Origin: Prauserella aidingensis
Lineage (GTDB): Bacteria > Actinomycetota > Actinomycetes > Mycobacteriales > Pseudonocardiaceae
Direction: 5' to 3'
NCBI RefSeq assembly: GCF_024171865.1
Contig: NZ_JAMTCN010000031.1
Coordinates: 1-52,517, forward strand
Length of the DNA stretch: 52,517 nucleotides
The position numbers and the translations under genes are program-made. This document shows, one piece after another, positions 49,820-52,517 of the stretch; within the stretch, counting starts at the first letter, position 1; every line of letters starts with the position of its first letter. The notes under the pieces were generated by a model that was not told the DNA's origin, did no database searches, and worked only from the letters and a program-made list of their open reading frames with translations.

Positions 49820-50791
49820 TCAGGGGACGAGCAGCACCTTGCCGGTGGTGCGGCGGCCTTCGAGATCCTCGTGGGCGGTGCGCGCGTCGGCGAGCGGATA
49901 CCGCGCGCCGACGCGTACGTCGAGGGTGCCCGCGGCCACGGCCGAGAACAGGTCCCCGGTGCGCCGGGTGAGTTCGTCACGGGTGGCGACGTAGTCGGCG
50001 GCCGTGGGACGCGTGAGGTACAGCGATCCGCCGGAGTTGAGCACCTGCGGGTCGATCGGTGGCACCGGACCGCTCGAGGCGCCGAACAGCACGAGCATGC
50101 CGCGCCTGCGCAAGCACCGCAGGCTCGCGTCGTACGTACTCGCCCCGACACCGTCGTAGACCACGGGAACGCCCTCGCCGCCGGTCAGTTCGTCGACCAC
50201 CTCGGAGAAGTCCCGGTCGGTGTAGCGGATCACCTCGTCGGCGCCCGCGCGGCGCGCGAGCGTCTCCTTCTCGGCGGTCGACACGGTGCCGAGCACGCGG
50301 GCGCCCTTCGCCTTGGCGAGCTGGGTCAGCAGGAGTCCCACTCCGCCCGCCGCCGCGTGGACCAGGATCGTCTCGCCCTCGCTCACGGGATAGGTCGAGT
50401 TGACGAGGTAGTGCGCCGTGATGCCCTGCAGCATCACGGCCGCCGCCGTCTCGGCCGGCACGCCGTCCGGAACGGGGACGGCGATGTCGGCGGGGACGAC
50501 GGCCCGCTGGGCGTACCCGCCGGGATAGCCCTGCCAGGCCACCGTGTCACCGGGCGCTAGGTCGGTGACCCCGGCGCCGACCTCGGCGATCGTTCCCGCG
50601 CCTTCGAGGCCCGGGGTGTAGGGCAGGTTCATCGAGTACACGCCCGCGCGCTGATACGTGTCGATGTAGTTGACCCCTGCGGCGGCGACGTCGATGAGCA
50701 CCTCACCGGGTCCGGGAGAGGGCACCTCGACGTCCGCGGGCGTGAGGACCTCCGGACCTCCGGTGCGTTCGATCCGGATGGCTGTGGGCAT
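49820..50791 (-). CDS. qor: NADPH:quinone oxidoreductase (zeta-crystallin type)
   Basis: Zinc-free medium-chain dehydrogenase, 323 residues. GVNYIDTYQRAGVYSMNLPY and PGLEGAGTIAEVG form the substrate domain; the NADPH-binding motif is ILVHAAAGGVGLLLTQLAKA. No zinc-ligand Cys cluster is present. ATG 50791 follows GAGGA by 8 bases. A minus-strand TAAGGT (50835-50840) gives a leader of about 37 bases. qor near ctaB and tkt is the conserved actinobacterial neighbourhood. Confidence 0.94.
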   Translation of the reverse strand: MPTAIRIERTGGPEVLTPADVEVPSPGPGEVLIDVAAAGVNYIDTYQRAGVYSMNLPYTPGLEGAGTIAEVGAGVTDLAPGDTVAWQGYPGGYAQRAVVPADIAVPVPDGVPAETAAAVMLQGITAHYLVNSTYPVSEGETILVHAAAGGVGLLLTQLAKAKGARVLGTVSTAEKETLARRAGADEVIRYTDRDFSEVVDELTGGEGVPVVYDGVGASTYDASLRCLRRRGMLVLFGASSGPVPPIDPQVLNSGGSLYLTRPTAADYVATRDELTRRTGDLFSAVAAGTLDVRVGARYPLADARTAHEDLEGRRTTGKVLLVP

Positions 50792-50834
50792 GCGGCTTCC
50801 TCCTCGGTGAGGTTCGTCGGACGTGACGGCTCCG

Positions 50835-50840
50835 ACCTTA
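50835..50840 (-). promoter_or_regulatory. Probable -10 for qor
   Basis: TAAGGT on the minus strand matches TANNNT and lies 43 bases before the qor ATG; unlike the leaderless genes, a ribosome site follows. Confidence 0.45.
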
Positions 50841-50900
50841 GAGCCCGGGCCATGATCGTGACGTGCAGCGCGTCCCCACCCGCGGCGCCGAGCCGACCCC

Positions 50901-50906
50901 TACACT
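50901..50906 (+). promoter_or_regulatory. Leaderless promoter -10 for the 107-residue gene
   Basis: TACACT is followed by GTCGCC and then GTG 50913, with no Shine-Dalgarno. Confidence 0.6.
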
Positions 50907-50912
50907 GTCGCC

Positions 50913-51236
50913 GTGGCTGAGACCGAGAGCACCGAGAACACCCCGGCCGAGCCGACGAAGGCACAGCTGTCCGCCGCACGCGCGTTCGCCGCCGAGCACG
51001 GCACGCCGACCCGCGCCGTCGTGGAGCGGATCGGGAGCATGGGCGCCCGTGTCGTGCTGGTCGGCGCCGACGGCGCCATGGGCGACGTGGTCGTGCCGAG
51101 TCCCGAGACCGGAGCCGCGCTCGTCGAGGCGATCGACGACGTCGAGGCCGCCGAATGGGACTCGGACACCGTGAACAGCACGGCGATCGGCGCCGAGCAC
51201 CGGCGCAGGATGGCCGGCCCCCGCGCCCGCGCGTGA
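50913..51236 (+). CDS. Small hypothetical protein
   Basis: A 107-residue soluble acidic protein that I do not recognise. The N-terminus is Glu/Thr-rich and disordered, followed by one helix (KAQLSAARAFAAEHG), a beta-rich centre (RVVLVGADGAMGDVVVPS) and a helix (TGAALVEAIDDVEAAEW). No cofactor motif or membrane segment. GTG 50913 is supported by the leaderless -10 element. Its stop overlaps the ATP-grasp start (GTGA), so the two are co-translated and may work together. Confidence 0.75.
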   Translation: MAETESTENTPAEPTKAQLSAARAFAAEHGTPTRAVVERIGSMGARVVLVGADGAMGDVVVPSPETGAALVEAIDDVEAAEWDSDTVNSTAIGAEHRRRMAGPRARA

Positions 51237-52123
51237 GTCCGGCCGCGCGTACGGCCCTGCTGGTCGGCTGTGCCGGCGTGCCGCAGGGTGACGGTGACGA
51301 GCACGCCGTTCCGGCCGCGCTCGCCGATGTCGGCGTCGACACGCGATGGGCCGTCTGGGACGACCCCGCCGAGGACTTCGCGGCCGCCGACCTGGTGATC
51401 CTGCGGTCGACGTGGGACTACACCGAGCGACGCGAGGAGTTCCTCGCGTGGTGCGCGTCGGTACCGGGCCTGGTGAACCGGGCGCACGTGGTGCGGTGGA
51501 ACACCGACAAGGCCTACCTGCTCGACCTCGCCACGGCCGGGGTCGACGTCGTGCCGACCGCACTCGCCGCGCCGGGGGAGAAGCCGGAGTGGCCGGGCCG
51601 CGACTTCGTCGTGAAGCCGTCCGTGGGTGCGGGCTCGCGCGGTGCGGCGCGGTTCACGCCGTCCGGACACGAGGCCGCGGCCCGGCACCTGGAGGCGTTG
51701 CACGACGACGGCTACACGGCCGTCGTCCAGCCGTACCAGCCCGCGGTCGACAGCGAGGGCGAGACGGCGCTCGTGTTCTTCGGCGGCCAGTACTCGCACG
51801 CCTTCACCAAGGGACCCATGCTCAGCGGTGCCGATCTGGACGAATCGGGGCTGTTCGTCACCGAGAAGCTGGGCACCGCCACACCGGACGGTCGGTGGCG
51901 CGCGCTCGCGGAAGACGCGCTGGACGCCGCGGCCGTTCGTCTCGGCCTGCACCGCAGCGAGCTGCTCTACGCGCGTGTCGACCTGGTGCGGACCGCCTCG
52001 GGTGAGCCCGCGGTACTGGAGCTCGAGGTGAGTGAGCCGAGTCTGGGCTTCCGGCAGGCCGACCCCGACGCGCCCGTACGGTTCGCGTCGGCCGTGCGGG
52101 CTGCGCTCACCCGGTCCCGCTGA
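51233..52123 (+). CDS. ATP-grasp family ligase-like protein (RimK/DcsG-like)
   Basis: 296 residues. STWDYTERREEFLAW, LVNRAHVVRWNTDKAYLLDL and AGVDVVPT resemble the N-terminal domain of ATP-grasp enzymes related to O-ureido-D-serine cyclo-ligase and RimK. The ATP-binding lysine and glycine loop appear in FVVKPSVGAGSRGAARF; the metal-binding Glu is near ELEVSEPSLGF. It likely joins a carboxylate to an amine, but substrates are unknown. GTG 51233 overlaps the 107-residue gene. Last chromosomal gene before the mobile element. Confidence 0.82.
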   Translation: MSPAARTALLVGCAGVPQGDGDEHAVPAALADVGVDTRWAVWDDPAEDFAAADLVILRSTWDYTERREEFLAWCASVPGLVNRAHVVRWNTDKAYLLDLATAGVDVVPTALAAPGEKPEWPGRDFVVKPSVGAGSRGAARFTPSGHEAAARHLEALHDDGYTAVVQPYQPAVDSEGETALVFFGGQYSHAFTKGPMLSGADLDESGLFVTEKLGTATPDGRWRALAEDALDAAAVRLGLHRSELLYARVDLVRTASGEPAVLELEVSEPSLGFRQADPDAPVRFASAVRAALTRSR

Positions 52124-52135
52124 CGGCAGCGCTCC

Positions 52136-52163
52136 GCCTCGCCGTCACCGCCTCGCCGTCACC
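52136..52163 (+). repeat. 14-bp tandem duplication
   Basis: GCCTCGCCGTCACC occurs twice in immediate succession, 12 bases after the ATP-grasp stop. Function unknown. Confidence 0.7.
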
Positions 52164-52189
52164 GCGGCGCCCCCCCGTTACCTTTTTCG

Positions 52190-52405
52190 TGGCTCCTTGG
52201 TCGAGGGGCTCCTGGTCTCCAGGTCCGGCATGACTGATGCCCCCAGTCGAACGCATGATCCGGGGGGGTGGTGTCACCGGGCTTGGTGCATCGCTGGATC
52301 GCTAATAGGGACACGGCCGCACGGTGTGAGGTCTCGTCGTAACGTGGATGCCGACCACCGGTGCGTGACTGGTGACCAGGACCGACGCGGCGAAAGGCCT
52401 GGTAG
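52190..52405 (+). ncRNA. Non-coding left end of IS110 element, possible bridge RNA
   Basis: About 200 bases without an ORF lead into an IS110 recombinase. Small stem-loops are visible: CCTGG-TCT-CCAGG (52211-52223) and GACTG-N7-CAGTC (52232-52248). In IS110 elements such as IS621 the left non-coding end is transcribed into a bridge RNA that pairs with target and donor. The exact element end and RNA ends cannot be set without the right end, so this is an inference from position and structure. Confidence 0.4.
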
Positions 52406-52517
52406 ATGGACCGCGATCATGACTACGGTGTGTTCCTCGGGCTCGATGTCGGCAAGGGTGAACACCACGCGATCGGGCTGGCCCCGGACGGCACACGGCT
52501 GCACGATGCGGCGTTGC
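52406..52517 (+). mobile_element. IS110-family recombinase, 3' end beyond window
   Basis: ATG 52406 opens a frame that runs off the window after 37 codons. VFLGLDVGKGEHHAIGLAP is typical of the N-terminal DEDD (RuvC-like) domain of IS110 transposases, with the first catalytic Asp in GLDVGK. The serine-containing C-terminal domain is outside the window. A purine-rich GGTAG precedes the ATG, but no strong ribosome site is seen. Its insertion point lies after the ATP-grasp gene. Confidence 0.82.

Overview
The window is high-GC actinobacterial DNA. Gene order, GTG/TTG starts, TANNNT promoters directly in front of start codons, and marker genes (whiA, rbpA, opcA, gpgS, actinobacterial-type priA) point to the order Mycobacteriales/Pseudonocardiales, probably a Pseudonocardiaceae genus such as Saccharomonospora or Amycolatopsis. 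The genus is inference. Most of the window follows the backbone known from Mycobacterium tuberculosis: metK, priA, fmt, rsmB, rpe, rib genes, uvrC, rapZ, yvcK, whiA, gap, pgk, tpiA, secG, pgl, opcA, zwf, tal, tkt, ctaB, qor.

Layout. 1-8093: 3' part of metK, a membrane acyltransferase, priA, fmt, rsmB and a small flavoprotein gene. 8094-12844: rpe and a compact riboflavin cluster (ribD, ribE, ribBA, ribH) ending in a PH-like membrane protein. 12908-14534: two minus-strand genes, xth and a HAD hydrolase. 14643-19721: translationally coupled uvrC-rapZ-yvcK-whiA. 19896-30844: an accessory block between whiA and gap, with gpgS, a multi-spanning glycosyltransferase-like protein, a three-gene condensin-like set (putative kleisin, KITE-like winged-helix protein, 1480-residue SMC-like ATPase) and an HTH_42/AlkZ-like protein. 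31045-34896: gap-pgk-tpiA-secG-rbpA. 35003-36268: a NarL/DesK-type histidine kinase with no adjacent regulator. 36432-44782: minus-strand pentose-phosphate operon tkt-tal-pgi-zwf-opcA-pgl. 45354-52123: ctaB, a HelD/HelR-type RNA polymerase ATPase, an FKBP lipoprotein, qor, a 107-residue hypothetical and an ATP-grasp protein. 52124-52517: the left part of an IS110-family element with a structured non-coding leader.

How the genes fit together. Glycolysis (gap, pgk, tpiA) and the pentose-phosphate pathway (zwf, pgl, tkt, tal, pgi, rpe) dominate. rpe supplies pentose phosphates, and ribulose-5-phosphate is the RibBA substrate. yvcK and rapZ link to carbon and envelope control. RbpA and the HelD-like ATPase both act on RNA polymerase.

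The most interesting unit is the condensin-like trio at 22700-29552. It looks like a JetABC/MksFEB-type loop extruder, but no JetD-like nuclease gene follows it. Its ATPase has Asp-Asn where SMC Walker B motifs normally have Asp-Glu. Other notable items are seven leaderless promoters, five tandem 17-bp repeats at 49671-49755, a large hairpin between pgk and tpiA, a 93-residue Ser/Thr/Lys tail on OpcA, and a possible bridge-RNA region in front of the IS110 recombinase.
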